DNA of 64,000 nucleotides from assembly GCA_020641055.1 (NCBI GenBank), contig CP067345.1:1357317-1421316 (forward strand), in the 5' to 3' direction. The stretch comes from Clostridioides sp. ES-S-0010-02. Lineage in GTDB: Bacteria; Bacillota; Clostridia; Peptostreptococcales; Peptostreptococcaceae. The position numbers and the translations under genes were made by a program. How positions within the stretch are numbered: position 1 is the first letter of the stretch; each line of letters opens with the position of its first letter. The notes under the pieces were generated by a model that was not told where the DNA came from, searched no databases, and saw only the letters and a list, made by a program, of their open reading frames with translations. Positions 45,130 to 54,240 of the stretch are shown one piece after another.

Positions 45130-45164
45130 AATAATTTTAACTATAAAGTGTGGGGTGAGTATTG

Positions 45165-45245
45165 ATGAAAGTAGTAACAATAAAGTTACCAAAATGGATT
45201 TCAAACATAGTTTTAAAATTTATGAGAAAGAGTAAAAATGATTAA
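45165..45245 (+). CDS. spoVM: Stage V sporulation protein M
   Basis: A 26-residue amphipathic peptide starting MKVVTIKLPKWISNIV and ending in RKSKND. The length and the TIKLPK block match SpoVM of B. subtilis (26 residues, xxTIKLPKxxxxIV). SpoVM binds the positively curved forespore membrane and anchors the coat basement layer SpoIVA. GGGGTGAG is 5 nt before the ATG. The neighbour rpmB is the expected syntenic partner. The gene is easily missed because of its size. Confidence 0.9.
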   Translation: MKVVTIKLPKWISNIVLKFMRKSKND

Positions 45246-45250
45246 ATTTA

Positions 45251-45278
45251 AAAAGCCTACTTTCGGAAGTAGGCTTTT
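45251..45278. terminator. Bidirectional terminator between spoVM and rpmB
   Basis: A perfect 12-bp stem (45251-45262 with 45267-45278) with a TCGG loop, A-rich on one side and T-rich on the other, serves both convergent genes. Confidence 0.9.
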
Positions 45279-45289
45279 AAACGTGGCTA

Positions 45290-45478
45290 TTAAGCTCTTT
45301 CAATCTTACCAGAACGTAAACATCTAGTACAAACTTTTACTCTCTTAGGAGCTCCATCTATAATCGCTCTTACGCTTCTTAAATTAGCTGACCATGTTCT
45401 TTTATTATGTTTATTTGAGTGTGATACTTGGTTTCCAGAAACCTTACCTTTACCACATACGCTACATACTTTTGCCAT
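45290..45478 (-). CDS. rpmB: 50S ribosomal protein L28
   Basis: A 62-residue ribosomal protein with CSVCGKGKVSGNQVSHSNKH and a second pair of cysteines (VCTRCLRSGK), giving the zinc-binding C+ form of L28. AAGGAGG lies upstream of the ATG on the minus strand. It is divergent from the yloU-fakA operon, a layout conserved in Firmicutes. Confidence 0.97.
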   Translation of the reverse strand: MAKVCSVCGKGKVSGNQVSHSNKHNKRTWSANLRSVRAIIDGAPKRVKVCTRCLRSGKIERA

Positions 45479-45529
45479 CTACGCACACCTCCTTAAAATG
45501 ATAACTATTTAAAGACTAAAAACATATTT

Positions 45530-45558
45530 ATATTATCATAAATAACAAAAATTTGCAA
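45530..45558 (-). promoter_or_regulatory. rpmB promoter
   Basis: On the minus strand TTGCAA (plus 45553-45558), a 17-bp spacer and TAATAT (plus 45530-45535) lie 50 bp before the start. The rest of 45559-45837 is very AT-rich; a TATAAT at 45753-45758 may belong to the plus-strand operon. Confidence 0.65.
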
Positions 45559-45837
45559 TAGAAATATATATTTGCCTTACATATATTGAAGAATTTCTCA
45601 TTATCATATAAAATTATATATATAATTTTATATAAAGTAAATATATTTGAAAAATAATTATTATTTTTCTTTAAATATATAGACAGTACAAGAAATTTTA
45701 TCCAAAAACTTTTCTAGGTTTAAATTATACCATATTTATAGTATGATATGATTATAATTTTATATAATAAATAAGTAAAAATAGTAAAAAATAAATTAAG
45801 AAACATTTTTAATAAAAAAAACTTAAGGGGGTCAACC

Positions 45838-46188
45838 ATGAGTGCAAAGGTAATGAATCAATATGGAAGTATAGAAATAGATAATCAAGTAATAGCTCAA
45901 GTCACATATAGAGCTGCAATGGAAAGTTATGGTCTAGTAGGTTTAGCATCTAAATCTAAAGGAATAGTAGAATTATTAAAAGGTGAAAATGCTACTAAAG
46001 GTGTTAGAGTAGAAGAAGTAGAAGAAGATGCCATAGCAATAGAACTTTATGTTATAATACAATATGGTACAAATATATCTACAGTTGCAAATAACATAAT
46101 AGATAGAGTTAAATATGTAGTTGAAAAGATGACTGGTGTAAGAGTCACTAAAATTGATATTAATGTACAAGGAATAAGAGTGAAGTAA
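45838..46188 (+). CDS. Asp23/Gls24 family envelope protein (YloU-like)
   Basis: A 116-residue Asp23-family protein with the typical start YGSIEIDNQVIAQVTYRAAM, the GLVGLASKSKG loop and the C-terminal VKYVVEKMTGVRVTKIDINVQGI. Family members are membrane-associated proteins tied to envelope stress and fatty-acid kinase operons. SD AAGGGGG precedes the ATG. The fakA gene follows after 18 nt, as in B. subtilis yloU-yloV. Confidence 0.93.
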   Translation: MSAKVMNQYGSIEIDNQVIAQVTYRAAMESYGLVGLASKSKGIVELLKGENATKGVRVEEVEEDAIAIELYVIIQYGTNISTVANNIIDRVKYVVEKMTGVRVTKIDINVQGIRVK

Positions 46189-46206
46189 TTTTATAGGAGG
46201 AAAGAA

Positions 46207-47850
46207 ATGATTCAGTATATAGATGGTAAAAGGTTAAGAGAGATGTTCATTTCAGGTGCAAACAATCTCCAAAACAATAAAGATTTAGTTGACAAATTAA
46301 ATGTATTCCCTGTACCAGATGGAGATACAGGGACTAATATGTCCTTAACTATATCTTATGCCTTAAAAGAGTTAGCGAAAGTAGACAATGATAATATATC
46401 AGACATCGGAAAAGCACTATCTAAAGGTTCTTTAATGGGTGCAAGAGGAAACTCAGGAGTTATACTTTCACAAATAATTAGAGGTATAGCTAAGTCTATA
46501 GAGGGAAAAAGTAAATTATCAACAGATGATTTAGCAAAAGCTTTTAAAAATGGTTCTGATACAGCTTATAAAGCTGTAATAAAACCAATTGAAGGAACTA
46601 TACTTACTGTAGTTAGAGAGAGCGGAGAGTTTGCAGTAAAAGCTGCTAAAAAAGAAAAAGATGTAGTAAAGTTTTTAAGTATGCTTGTAAAGGAATCAAA
46701 TGCTTCACTAGAAAGAACTCCAGACCTTCTAAAAAATCTGAAGGATGCTGGTGTAGTTGATTCTGGAGGAAAAGGGCTTGTACTTATATATGAAGGTATG
46801 TTAGCTTCCATAAAAGGTAACAATATAGAAATAAAAAATACTAGCCTAGACACTAATATTGCAACAAATATAGACTTCCCAAAGAATAGTACTAGCACAG
46901 ATGATATAAAATACTGTTATTGTACAGAATTTATACTAGAAAGTTCTAAAGTAGAAGATACGAAAATAAGAGATATAATGATGGCTTATGGCGATAGTTT
47001 AGCAGTAGTTGGAGATGATGGGGTCATAAAGGTACATGTACACACTAATGACCCAGGAAACGTGCTTCAAGAAGCTCTAAAGTATGGTCAATTATTAACT
47101 ATAAAAATAGAAAATATGAAGTTACAACATGAAAATACAATATTGGAAGTAGAAGAAAAAAAAGAAAATGATAGTGAGCCTTTAGAGGAAGAAAGAGAAT
47201 TTGGATTCATAGCTACTTCTATGGGTGAAGGATTAGCAAATATATTTAAAGACTTTGGTGTTGACCATATAATAGAAGGTGGTCAAACTATGAATCCAAG
47301 TACTGAAGATTTTATGAATGCCATAAAGGATATAAATGCTAAAAATATATTTATTTTCCCAAATAACAGCAATATAATAATGGCTGCTAACCAAGCTAAA
47401 GAATTGAGTGATAAAAATATAATAGTTATACCTACAAAAAACACACCTCAAGGATTTGCTGCATTAGTAACATTTAATGGAGAATTAAGTGAAGATGAAA
47501 ATGAAGAAGCTATGATGAATGCTTTAAATTCAGTTAAATCAGGTCAAGTAACTTTTGCTGTTAGGGATACAGTAATGAATGAAATTGATGTTAAAGAAGG
47601 TAATATAATTGGAATTGCAGAAGGTAAATTATTATCAGCAGGGGATTATGTAGATGAAGTAACATCAAATCTTATTGAAAAATTGGTTGATGAGGATACT
47701 GCTATAATAACTTTATTCTTTGGTGAAGATGTTACAGAATCTCAGGCAAATGAACTTCGTACTTCTTTAGAAGAAAAATTTGAAGATGTAGATGTGGAAT
47801 TATATTATGGAGGACAACCTCTTTATTATTACTTAATTTCAGTTGAATAA
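46207..47850 (+). CDS. fakA: Fatty acid kinase catalytic subunit FakA (YloV/DAK2)
   Basis: A 547-residue kinase that phosphorylates fatty acids carried by DegV/FakB proteins, allowing use of external fatty acids. Residues 1-200 are the DhaL/DAK2 ATP-binding domain (FPVPDGDTGTNMSLT, GARGNSGVILSQI, DSGGKGLVLIYEGM); the middle and C-terminal parts carry the FakB-binding region (about 310-547). SD TAGGAGG. The DegV-like gene at the left end could encode a partner. A hairpin terminator follows the gene. Confidence 0.93.
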   Translation: MIQYIDGKRLREMFISGANNLQNNKDLVDKLNVFPVPDGDTGTNMSLTISYALKELAKVDNDNISDIGKALSKGSLMGARGNSGVILSQIIRGIAKSIEGKSKLSTDDLAKAFKNGSDTAYKAVIKPIEGTILTVVRESGEFAVKAAKKEKDVVKFLSMLVKESNASLERTPDLLKNLKDAGVVDSGGKGLVLIYEGMLASIKGNNIEIKNTSLDTNIATNIDFPKNSTSTDDIKYCYCTEFILESSKVEDTKIRDIMMAYGDSLAVVGDDGVIKVHVHTNDPGNVLQEALKYGQLLTIKIENMKLQHENTILEVEEKKENDSEPLEEEREFGFIATSMGEGLANIFKDFGVDHIIEGGQTMNPSTEDFMNAIKDINAKNIFIFPNNSNIIMAANQAKELSDKNIIVIPTKNTPQGFAALVTFNGELSEDENEEAMMNALNSVKSGQVTFAVRDTVMNEIDVKEGNIIGIAEGKLLSAGDYVDEVTSNLIEKLVDEDTAIITLFFGEDVTESQANELRTSLEEKFEDVDVELYYGGQPLYYYLISVE

Positions 47851-47862
47851 TGATTATAAGAA

Positions 47863-47909
47863 CCTGTATGACCATGTAGCTTTTATAAAGTTGGTTGTAC
47901 AGGATTTTT
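47863..47909 (+). terminator. Terminator between fakA and recG
   Basis: A 12-bp stem with wobbles (47863-47874 with 47892-47903) is followed by ATTTTTG. recG starts only about 20 nt later, so stopping is probably partial. Confidence 0.65.
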
Positions 47910-47927
47910 GTGTAGTAGGTGATATAT

Positions 47928-49988
47928 TTGTTGGATTTATATAAAGATGTTCAATATGTTAAAGGGATAGGACCTAAAAAGGCATGTAAGCTAAATAAGC
48001 TGGGTATATTCACATTAAAAGATTTATTGTATTATTTTCCAAGGCAATTTGAAGATAGAAACAATCTTAAGAAAATAGCGCAGTTGGAGAATGATGAAAA
48101 AGCTACAATAAAAGCAGTAATATCAAATATAAATACATTTAGTCCAAAAGAAGGAATGACTTTAACAAAGATTGATGTAAAAGATGAAACTGGTTCGGCT
48201 AAACTAGTGTTTTTTAATAAAACTTATATAAAAAATACATTTAGACCTGGAGATTCAATATTGGTTTTTGGAAAAGTTAAGAAAAGATTTAATAACTTAG
48301 AACTTACATCGTGTGAATTAGAGTACCTTACTAATTCACCTAAAAATACATGTAGATTTATGCCAGTGTATCAACTTACATATGGTGTTACAAATAAAGA
48401 GATTATGAGCATAATTAAGACTGTACTTGAAGATAAGGAATTAATTATACAAGAATATATGCCACAAAGAATTATAGAAAAATATAGATTATGTAATATA
48501 GATTTTGCAGTTAGAAATATTCATTCACCAAGCAATAAGGAATCGTTAAAAATAGCTTTATATAGAATTGTATTTGAAGAATTACTTATATTACAGTTGG
48601 GACTGTTTGTATTTAAAAGTGGAAGAAATAAAGAAAACGGAATAAAATTTACAACAAGTGAAAGTTTAAAGAATATAATAAGTTCTTTACCATTTAAATT
48701 GACTAAAGCTCAGAATAGAGCATTAGATGAAATTATAAATGATATGAATTCTGATAAAATAATGAATAGATTAGTTCAAGGTGATGTAGGTAGTGGTAAA
48801 ACAGTAGTTGCTCTCTTAGCACTTGCAAATTGTGTCTTAAATGGTTATCAAGGAGCTTTGATGGCACCTACAGAGATATTAGCAGGACAGCATTATATTT
48901 CACTTACTGAAACCTTAAAAGATTTTGGTATAAATGTAGGTCTATTAATAGGTAGTCTTACAAAAAAACAAAAAGATATGGTATTAGAACAAATTAAAAA
49001 TAATGAAATTGATATATTGATAGGAACACATGCATTAATTGAAGATAAAGTTGAATTTAATAATATTGGTCTAGTTATAACAGATGAGCAGCATAGATTT
49101 GGAGTTATGCAAAGAAGTAGACTTTCATTAAAAGGAATAAATCCAGATATACTGGTAATGACAGCAACACCAATACCAAGAACATTAGCACTTATACTTT
49201 ATGGAGATTTAGATATTTCTATTATAGATGAACTCCCCCCAGGTAGACAGCCAATAGAAACACTTGCTATTGAAAAGAGCAAGAGAGATAGAGCTTACAA
49301 TAACCTAGTAAGAAGAGAAGTTGAATCGGGAAGGCAAGTATATATTGTATGTCCACTAGTTGAAGAAAGTGAATCAATAGAAGCTAAGTCAGCTGTTGAA
49401 TTAGTAGAGGAATTAAGAGCTGAATACTTCTCAGATTTAAGACTTGGACTTCTTCATGGGAAAATGAAATCAAGTGAAAAAGATGAAGTAATGAGTAACT
49501 TTAAGAATAAAGAAATAGATATTTTGGTTTCAACAACAGTTATAGAAGTTGGTGTCAATGTGCCAAATGCAACTCTAATGATAATAGAGAATGCTGAAAG
49601 GTTTGGACTTGCACAATTACATCAGCTTAGAGGTAGAGTTGGGAGAGGAAGCCATAAGTCATATTGTGTGCTAATTTACGACTCTAAAACAGATGTATGC
49701 AGGCAGAGAATGTCTATAATGGAAGAAACAAATGATGGGTTTAGAATTTCAGAAAAGGATTTAGAAATAAGAGGACCTGGAGAGTTTTTTGGGACCAGAC
49801 AACATGGACTTCCAGAATTAAAAGTAGCAAATTTGTTTAAGCATATAAAAATATTAAAATTAGCACAGCAGGAAGCTCGATATATATTAGGTGAAGATAA
49901 TAATCTACAATTGAAAGAGAATATTCCACTTAAAAAGGAAATTATAGATAAATTTAAAGATACATTGGAAGAAATTTCATTAAATTGA
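47928..49988 (+). CDS. recG: ATP-dependent DNA helicase RecG
   Basis: A branch-migration helicase for stalled forks and Holliday junctions. The 686-residue protein has the N-terminal wedge/OB region (VKGIGPKKACKLNKLGI, YFPRQFEDR), helicase lobe 1 (QGDVGSGKTVVALLAL, TDEQHRFGVMQR, MTATPIPRT) and lobe 2 (QLRGRVGRGSHKSYC). No ATG is available: TTG 47928 with TAGGTGA upstream is my choice; TTG 47931 and GTG 47919 are alternatives. It runs into rsmD and coaD. Confidence 0.95.
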   Translation: MLDLYKDVQYVKGIGPKKACKLNKLGIFTLKDLLYYFPRQFEDRNNLKKIAQLENDEKATIKAVISNINTFSPKEGMTLTKIDVKDETGSAKLVFFNKTYIKNTFRPGDSILVFGKVKKRFNNLELTSCELEYLTNSPKNTCRFMPVYQLTYGVTNKEIMSIIKTVLEDKELIIQEYMPQRIIEKYRLCNIDFAVRNIHSPSNKESLKIALYRIVFEELLILQLGLFVFKSGRNKENGIKFTTSESLKNIISSLPFKLTKAQNRALDEIINDMNSDKIMNRLVQGDVGSGKTVVALLALANCVLNGYQGALMAPTEILAGQHYISLTETLKDFGINVGLLIGSLTKKQKDMVLEQIKNNEIDILIGTHALIEDKVEFNNIGLVITDEQHRFGVMQRSRLSLKGINPDILVMTATPIPRTLALILYGDLDISIIDELPPGRQPIETLAIEKSKRDRAYNNLVRREVESGRQVYIVCPLVEESESIEAKSAVELVEELRAEYFSDLRLGLLHGKMKSSEKDEVMSNFKNKEIDILVSTTVIEVGVNVPNATLMIIENAERFGLAQLHQLRGRVGRGSHKSYCVLIYDSKTDVCRQRMSIMEETNDGFRISEKDLEIRGPGEFFGTRQHGLPELKVANLFKHIKILKLAQQEARYILGEDNNLQLKENIPLKKEIIDKFKDTLEEISLN

Positions 49989-50046
49989 TTTTAATTTATG
50001 TTAAAATATTATTGATGTAAGAATGTGCTGAAGGGAGATTGTCATA

Positions 50047-50601
50047 TTGAGAGTAATTTCAGGAAAAGCAAGAGGATTAAAATTAAATACTCCAAAAAAT
50101 GAAGATGTAAGGCCAACAACGGATAGAGTAAAAGAGTCTTTATTTAATATAATAAATTCATATATAATGGAAAGTGAAGTTCTAGATTTATTTGCTGGAA
50201 CTGGTTCTTTAGGGATAGAGTGTTTGTCAAGAGGTGCCAAAGAATGTACTTTTGTAGATATTAGTAAAGAAAGTATAGAAATTGTTAAATCTAATATAAA
50301 AAAAGCAAGGGTTGAAAATGAGAGTTTTATTTTAAACCTTGATTTTAAAACTGCTATAGATAAGCTTAAGTTACAAAATAGTAAATTTGACATAATTTTT
50401 ATGGACCCTCCGTATTATAAAAATATGTTTATAGAAGCTATTGAAAAAATTGATAATTCCAATTTATTGAATGAAGATGGAATAATAGTTGTAGAACATG
50501 ATACTAATGATTTATTTCCAGATAAAATATGTAAGTTAGAAAAAACTAAAGATAAAAAATATGGAAATACTACATTAACTTTTTATAAGATGGAGGCATA
50601 A
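50047..50601 (+). CDS. rsmD: 16S rRNA m2G966 methyltransferase
   Basis: A 184-residue SAM-dependent methylase with the N-terminal RVISGKARG, the SAM loop DLFAGTGSLGIECLSRGA and the catalytic IFMDPPYYK. The start is a TTG at 50047 with AAGGGAG about 9 nt before it, fixed by the family start R-V-I-S-G. coaD begins 1 nt after the stop, a conserved pair across Firmicutes. Confidence 0.94.
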   Translation: MRVISGKARGLKLNTPKNEDVRPTTDRVKESLFNIINSYIMESEVLDLFAGTGSLGIECLSRGAKECTFVDISKESIEIVKSNIKKARVENESFILNLDFKTAIDKLKLQNSKFDIIFMDPPYYKNMFIEAIEKIDNSNLLNEDGIIVVEHDTNDLFPDKICKLEKTKDKKYGNTTLTFYKMEA

Positions 50602-50602
50602 A

Positions 50603-51100
50603 ATGGAAAATAAACCTAGAAAAGCTATATTTGCAGGAAGCTTTGACCCAATCACTAATGGACATTTAGATATTATTTGCAGGGCTTCGAAGTTATTTGA
50701 CGAATTACAAATAGGAGTCCTAAATAATCCTAATAAAAAAGGTCTATTTAGCTTTGATGAAAGAGTAGAACTTATAAAAAAAAGTACAAGCCATCTAGAG
50801 AATATAAAAGTTGTAACTTTTGATGGGCTATTAATAAGTTACTGTCAAGAAAATGGAATTGGAGCATTAGTTAGAGGTGTAAGAAGTGGTGCAGATGTTG
50901 ATTATGAGCTTCAAATGGCTCATATGAATAGAGAGCTTAATCCAGATATAGAGACTATAATTTTACCAAGTTGTACAAAATATTCATTTATAAGTTCATC
51001 TTTAATAAAAGAGGTTTTGCTCTTTGATGCTGATATAAAAAATTTGGTTCCAAAAATTGTTTTGGAAGAATTAAAGAAAAAAACTACTGGGGGTAATTGA
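50603..51100 (+). CDS. coaD: Phosphopantetheine adenylyltransferase
   Basis: The penultimate step of CoA synthesis, adding AMP to 4'-phosphopantetheine. The 165-residue protein has AGSFDPITNGHLDII (HxGH-type site), GLLISYCQ, RGVRSGADVDYELQMA and the YSFISSSLIKE signature. SD ATGGAGG overlaps the end of rsmD. coaBC, two steps earlier in the pathway, is at 23137. Confidence 0.97.
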   Translation: MENKPRKAIFAGSFDPITNGHLDIICRASKLFDELQIGVLNNPNKKGLFSFDERVELIKKSTSHLENIKVVTFDGLLISYCQENGIGALVRGVRSGADVDYELQMAHMNRELNPDIETIILPSCTKYSFISSSLIKEVLLFDADIKNLVPKIVLEELKKKTTGGN

Positions 51101-51103
51101 TAT

Positions 51104-51628
51104 ATGAAGATAGATTTAGAAATGATTGAACTATTTGATCAGTTAGAGGAGATATTTAGAAGTGCTTCTACAATTCCGTTTTCTCATAAATGCACTGTAG
51201 ATAAGGATGAAGTTTTAGCAATAGTTAATGATATAAGAACTTTAATACCAGAGGAAGTAACACAGGCAGTCTGGATAAATAAAGAAAGAAATAAAATAAT
51301 AAGCCAAGCTAAACAAGATGCTACAAACATAGTTGAACAAGCACAAAAAGAAGCTGAAAGAATACAGCAAGAATATCAAGAAAATATAGAAGAATTAAAG
51401 AAAAATTCTGAAGATGTAGTAAAAGCCTATGTAGAGTCAAGTGAACCTGTTGTTCAAGCAGACCAAAGAGCTAAGGATATAGTTGATAGGGCTGAAAGAA
51501 TAGCCAATGAGATAAGAATTGGTTCAATTGAATATGCAGAAGATGTGCTTTCTAGTGTTGAGTATAATTTAAAAGAAATATTAGAAGAAATAAAAAGAGA
51601 TAAAGCTGAACTTAGACCTAAAAAATAA
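51104..51628 (+). CDS. Coiled-coil protein of unknown function
   Basis: A 174-residue soluble protein. A short N-terminal globular part (about 1-55, with a single Cys) leads to a long coiled coil rich in Ala, Glu, Gln and Lys (about 60-115), and a second helical part (about 125-170). It resembles the stalk-type 'ATPase' proteins found after coaD in clostridia and the b/E stalk subunits, but has no catalytic motif. It begins 3 nt after coaD with GGGGG in the overlap. Function unknown. Confidence 0.75.
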   Translation: MKIDLEMIELFDQLEEIFRSASTIPFSHKCTVDKDEVLAIVNDIRTLIPEEVTQAVWINKERNKIISQAKQDATNIVEQAQKEAERIQQEYQENIEELKKNSEDVVKAYVESSEPVVQADQRAKDIVDRAERIANEIRIGSIEYAEDVLSSVEYNLKEILEEIKRDKAELRPKK

Positions 51629-51650
51629 ACTTTTTTAAGTAGATGAAAAC

Positions 51651-51680
51651 AGACCATATAATTATATGGTCTATTTTTTG
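51651..51680 (+). terminator. Terminator of the recG-coaD operon
   Basis: AGACCATA pairs with TATGGTCT (51651-51658 with 51665-51672), followed by ATTTTTTG. Confidence 0.85.
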
Positions 51681-51832
51681 TGTTGTAATTTAATAAAAGA
51701 GACTTTCAAATTAAAAATTTCACTAAAAAATTCTAGTTTATTTTAACTATATTGATTGCCATAAAAAATAAAATTAAAAATGGCACTATAGAAAAAAACT
51801 ATAATAAAAAAAAATATATAGAAAAAACTGAT

Positions 51833-51861
51833 TAGACAAGAAATACATGCTTTGATAATAT
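51833..51861 (+). promoter_or_regulatory. Promoter of the carbohydrate ABC operon
   Basis: TAGACA (51833-51838), exactly 17 bp, TAATAT (51856-51861), about 70 bp before the binding-protein start. The gap before it (51681-51832) is AT-rich with nothing else recognised. Confidence 0.6.
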
Positions 51862-51931
51862 TTTAAATGGAGTAAAATTATGTAGAATTACAATGAAAAA
51901 AGAAAAACCAAACAAGATGGAGGGAATTAAG

Positions 51932-53209
51932 GTGAGTATGTTGAAAAAATTGTGTTCACTAGCTATGGTGGCAATTATGACTACAACACTTATAACAGGG
52001 TGTTCAAGTGGTAGTGGAAAAGATGCAAAAAAGGATGGGGAAAAAGAAAAGCTAGTTCTTTGGATGCCACCAGTAGAAGATAATATGAAGGAAGTTTGGG
52101 ACCCTATTTTAGATAAATTTGAGGAAAAAAATAACTGTGAAGTAGATTTACAGATAATTCCTTGGGAAAATTATTCAGAAAAATTTGCAACAGCCATAAG
52201 TGCTGATGAAGGCCCTGATGTTGGATATATGTATGCAGAAATGTATCCTCAGTTTATACAAAGTGGAGCAGTAGAAGATTTAACTGACTATGCAACTAAA
52301 GAGGATAAAGAACAATCTATTTACATAAAAACATCTGAAATGATGGGTGGAATGTATGGAATGCCATTCCAAGCAGCAAATCCAGGTGTATTATACTACA
52401 ACAAAGATATTCTAGATAAAATAGGAGAAAAACCTCCTAAAACATGGGAAGATTTTAAAAGAATCTGCCAAAAAGCAACAAAGGATACTGATGGCGATGG
52501 AAAAATAGACCAATGGGGATTAGCTCAAGGATGGGGAGCTAAAACTTTTGGTAACATGAACTGGAACTGGTATCCATATTTATGGCAAGCTGGTGGAGAT
52601 ATATTTAATGATGATTTAAAATCAGTTAAATTTAATGATAAGAGTGGTTTAGAAGCAGCTAATTTCTTAAAAGAATTACAAGCATATGTACCTGAAGATT
52701 CTTTATCTAAAGATAGCAATGAAATGATAGAAAGTGTATTTGGACCAGGGAAAGCAGCCTTTACTATAATGTTGTCTTCTGCTGCAACAAGTGTATTTGA
52801 TAAGTCATTCCCAGATTTAAATTGGGGATTTGTAACTGGTTTAGAAGACAAGAAAGCTGCAACTTTTGGAGCAGTAGACCATTTATCTTTAATGTCATCA
52901 GCAAAAGATAAAAAACTTGCATATAAATTAATACAACATATGTTAAGTGTTGAATCAATGACAGAATTCCATAAAGCGATACCAAGAGCACCAATAACAA
53001 AAGGGGAACCATATCAAGGTGATGAAAGATTTAAAGCAATGGTTGAAAATGATAAGGATGTATATAGACCATTGGTAGTAGGACCACATGGTGTTGAAAT
53101 ATATGAATATTTATGGAAAGAACTTCAAACTATGATTTCAGGAGATAAAACTCCAAAACAAGCGTTAGATGATGCTGCAAAATATTCAAATGATTTATTA
53201 GCACAATAA
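51932..53209 (+). CDS. ABC transporter sugar-binding lipoprotein
   Basis: A 425-residue solute-binding protein of the carbohydrate (family 1, MalE/UgpB-like) type. A basic N-terminus and hydrophobic core end in a lipobox LITGC, so it is lipid-anchored after LspA cleavage. The mature part has PWENYSEKFATAISADEGPD, TWEDFKRICQKATKDTDGDG and W-rich loops typical of sugar binding. I choose GTG 51932, 7 nt after GGAGGG; ATG 51938 and an upstream ATG at 51893 are alternatives. A hairpin follows the gene before the permeases. Confidence 0.9.
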   Translation: MSMLKKLCSLAMVAIMTTTLITGCSSGSGKDAKKDGEKEKLVLWMPPVEDNMKEVWDPILDKFEEKNNCEVDLQIIPWENYSEKFATAISADEGPDVGYMYAEMYPQFIQSGAVEDLTDYATKEDKEQSIYIKTSEMMGGMYGMPFQAANPGVLYYNKDILDKIGEKPPKTWEDFKRICQKATKDTDGDGKIDQWGLAQGWGAKTFGNMNWNWYPYLWQAGGDIFNDDLKSVKFNDKSGLEAANFLKELQAYVPEDSLSKDSNEMIESVFGPGKAAFTIMLSSAATSVFDKSFPDLNWGFVTGLEDKKAATFGAVDHLSLMSSAKDKKLAYKLIQHMLSVESMTEFHKAIPRAPITKGEPYQGDERFKAMVENDKDVYRPLVVGPHGVEIYEYLWKELQTMISGDKTPKQALDDAAKYSNDLLAQ

Positions 53210-53253
53210 AAGTTTAAGGCTGTAAGATGTTATAAAATACTTTACAGATTAAA

Positions 53254-53285
53254 ATTAGCATTGTATTTATAAGTACAATGCTAAT
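53254..53285 (+). terminator. Intercistronic hairpin between binding protein and permeases
   Basis: A perfect 12-bp stem (53254-53265 with 53274-53285) with an 8-nt loop and only a weak T tail. Such hairpins stabilise the upstream mRNA or stop part of the polymerases, keeping binding protein above permease. Confidence 0.7.
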
Positions 53286-53307
53286 ATTTATATTGGAGAG
53301 GATAAAA

Positions 53308-54225
53308 ATGAATAACTTAGTTAGAGAGTTTGAAGAAAATTCAACAAGAAAAAAATTAAAATTAAATATTAAACCATATATATACATATTACCATTGGGC
53401 ATAATTTTAGTGGCATTTTATGTATTACCAATAATAATGTCAATATACTTTAGTTTTACAAAGTACAATATTATTAGTCCAGCAACATTTATAGGCTTAG
53501 AAAATTATAAAAAATTATTTACAGATGAGACATTAAAAGTATCTATTATAAATACGATTAAATTTGCTATTATAGTAGTACCTTGCCAGACTATTTTATC
53601 GTTGATTTTGGCAGTTTGGATTACAGGAAAAGGAAATAGTAAAATAGCTTCATTTGCTAAAGGAGCTATATTTATACCTGTATTGTCGTCTATGGTTTTG
53701 ATTGGTATGGTATGGAGAGCTTTATTAAATGGAGAAGGTTCAATTATATATCAATTGTTAGGTGCTTTTGGAATAGAATCATCTAAACTTTTGGGAGATA
53801 GTAAAACAGCACTTCCTACGCTTATGTTTATATCTATGTGGAAAAATATAGGATATTTTATGGTAATTTATATTTCAGCTATAATGAATTTACCAAAACA
53901 TTGTTATGAGGTAGCAAAGGTTGATGGAGCTACAAAACTTCAAGAATTTATGAAAATAACAGTTCCACTACTAAAGCCAACTACAATAATGGTTGTGTTT
54001 TTAGGAACAATATGGTCGTTACAAGTATTTGACTTGGTTTATACTGTGACAGGTGGAGGTCCAGGGATATCTACTATGAGTATAGTTATGCATGCATTTA
54101 ACTTAAACTTTAAAAACTTCAATTCTGGATATGCAATGACTGTAGCAAATGTATTATTTTTGTTGATAGCAGTAGTTTCAATTTTACAAAATAAACTTGT
54201 AAAACGAGACAGTTCAGATTTTTAG
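53308..54225 (+). CDS. Carbohydrate ABC permease 1 (MalF-type)
   Basis: A 305-residue membrane permease with six helices and an EAA loop, EVAKVDGATKLQEFMKITVPLLKP, which docks the ATPase. The N-terminal 28 residues are cytosolic and basic. SD GGAGAGG precedes the ATG at 53308. It pairs with the next gene, 15 nt downstream. Neither gene nor any neighbour encodes the ATP-binding subunit. Confidence 0.93.
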   Translation: MNNLVREFEENSTRKKLKLNIKPYIYILPLGIILVAFYVLPIIMSIYFSFTKYNIISPATFIGLENYKKLFTDETLKVSIINTIKFAIIVVPCQTILSLILAVWITGKGNSKIASFAKGAIFIPVLSSMVLIGMVWRALLNGEGSIIYQLLGAFGIESSKLLGDSKTALPTLMFISMWKNIGYFMVIYISAIMNLPKHCYEVAKVDGATKLQEFMKITVPLLKPTTIMVVFLGTIWSLQVFDLVYTVTGGGPGISTMSIVMHAFNLNFKNFNSGYAMTVANVLFLLIAVVSILQNKLVKRDSSDF

Positions 54226-54240
54226 AAAGGTAGGTATAAT

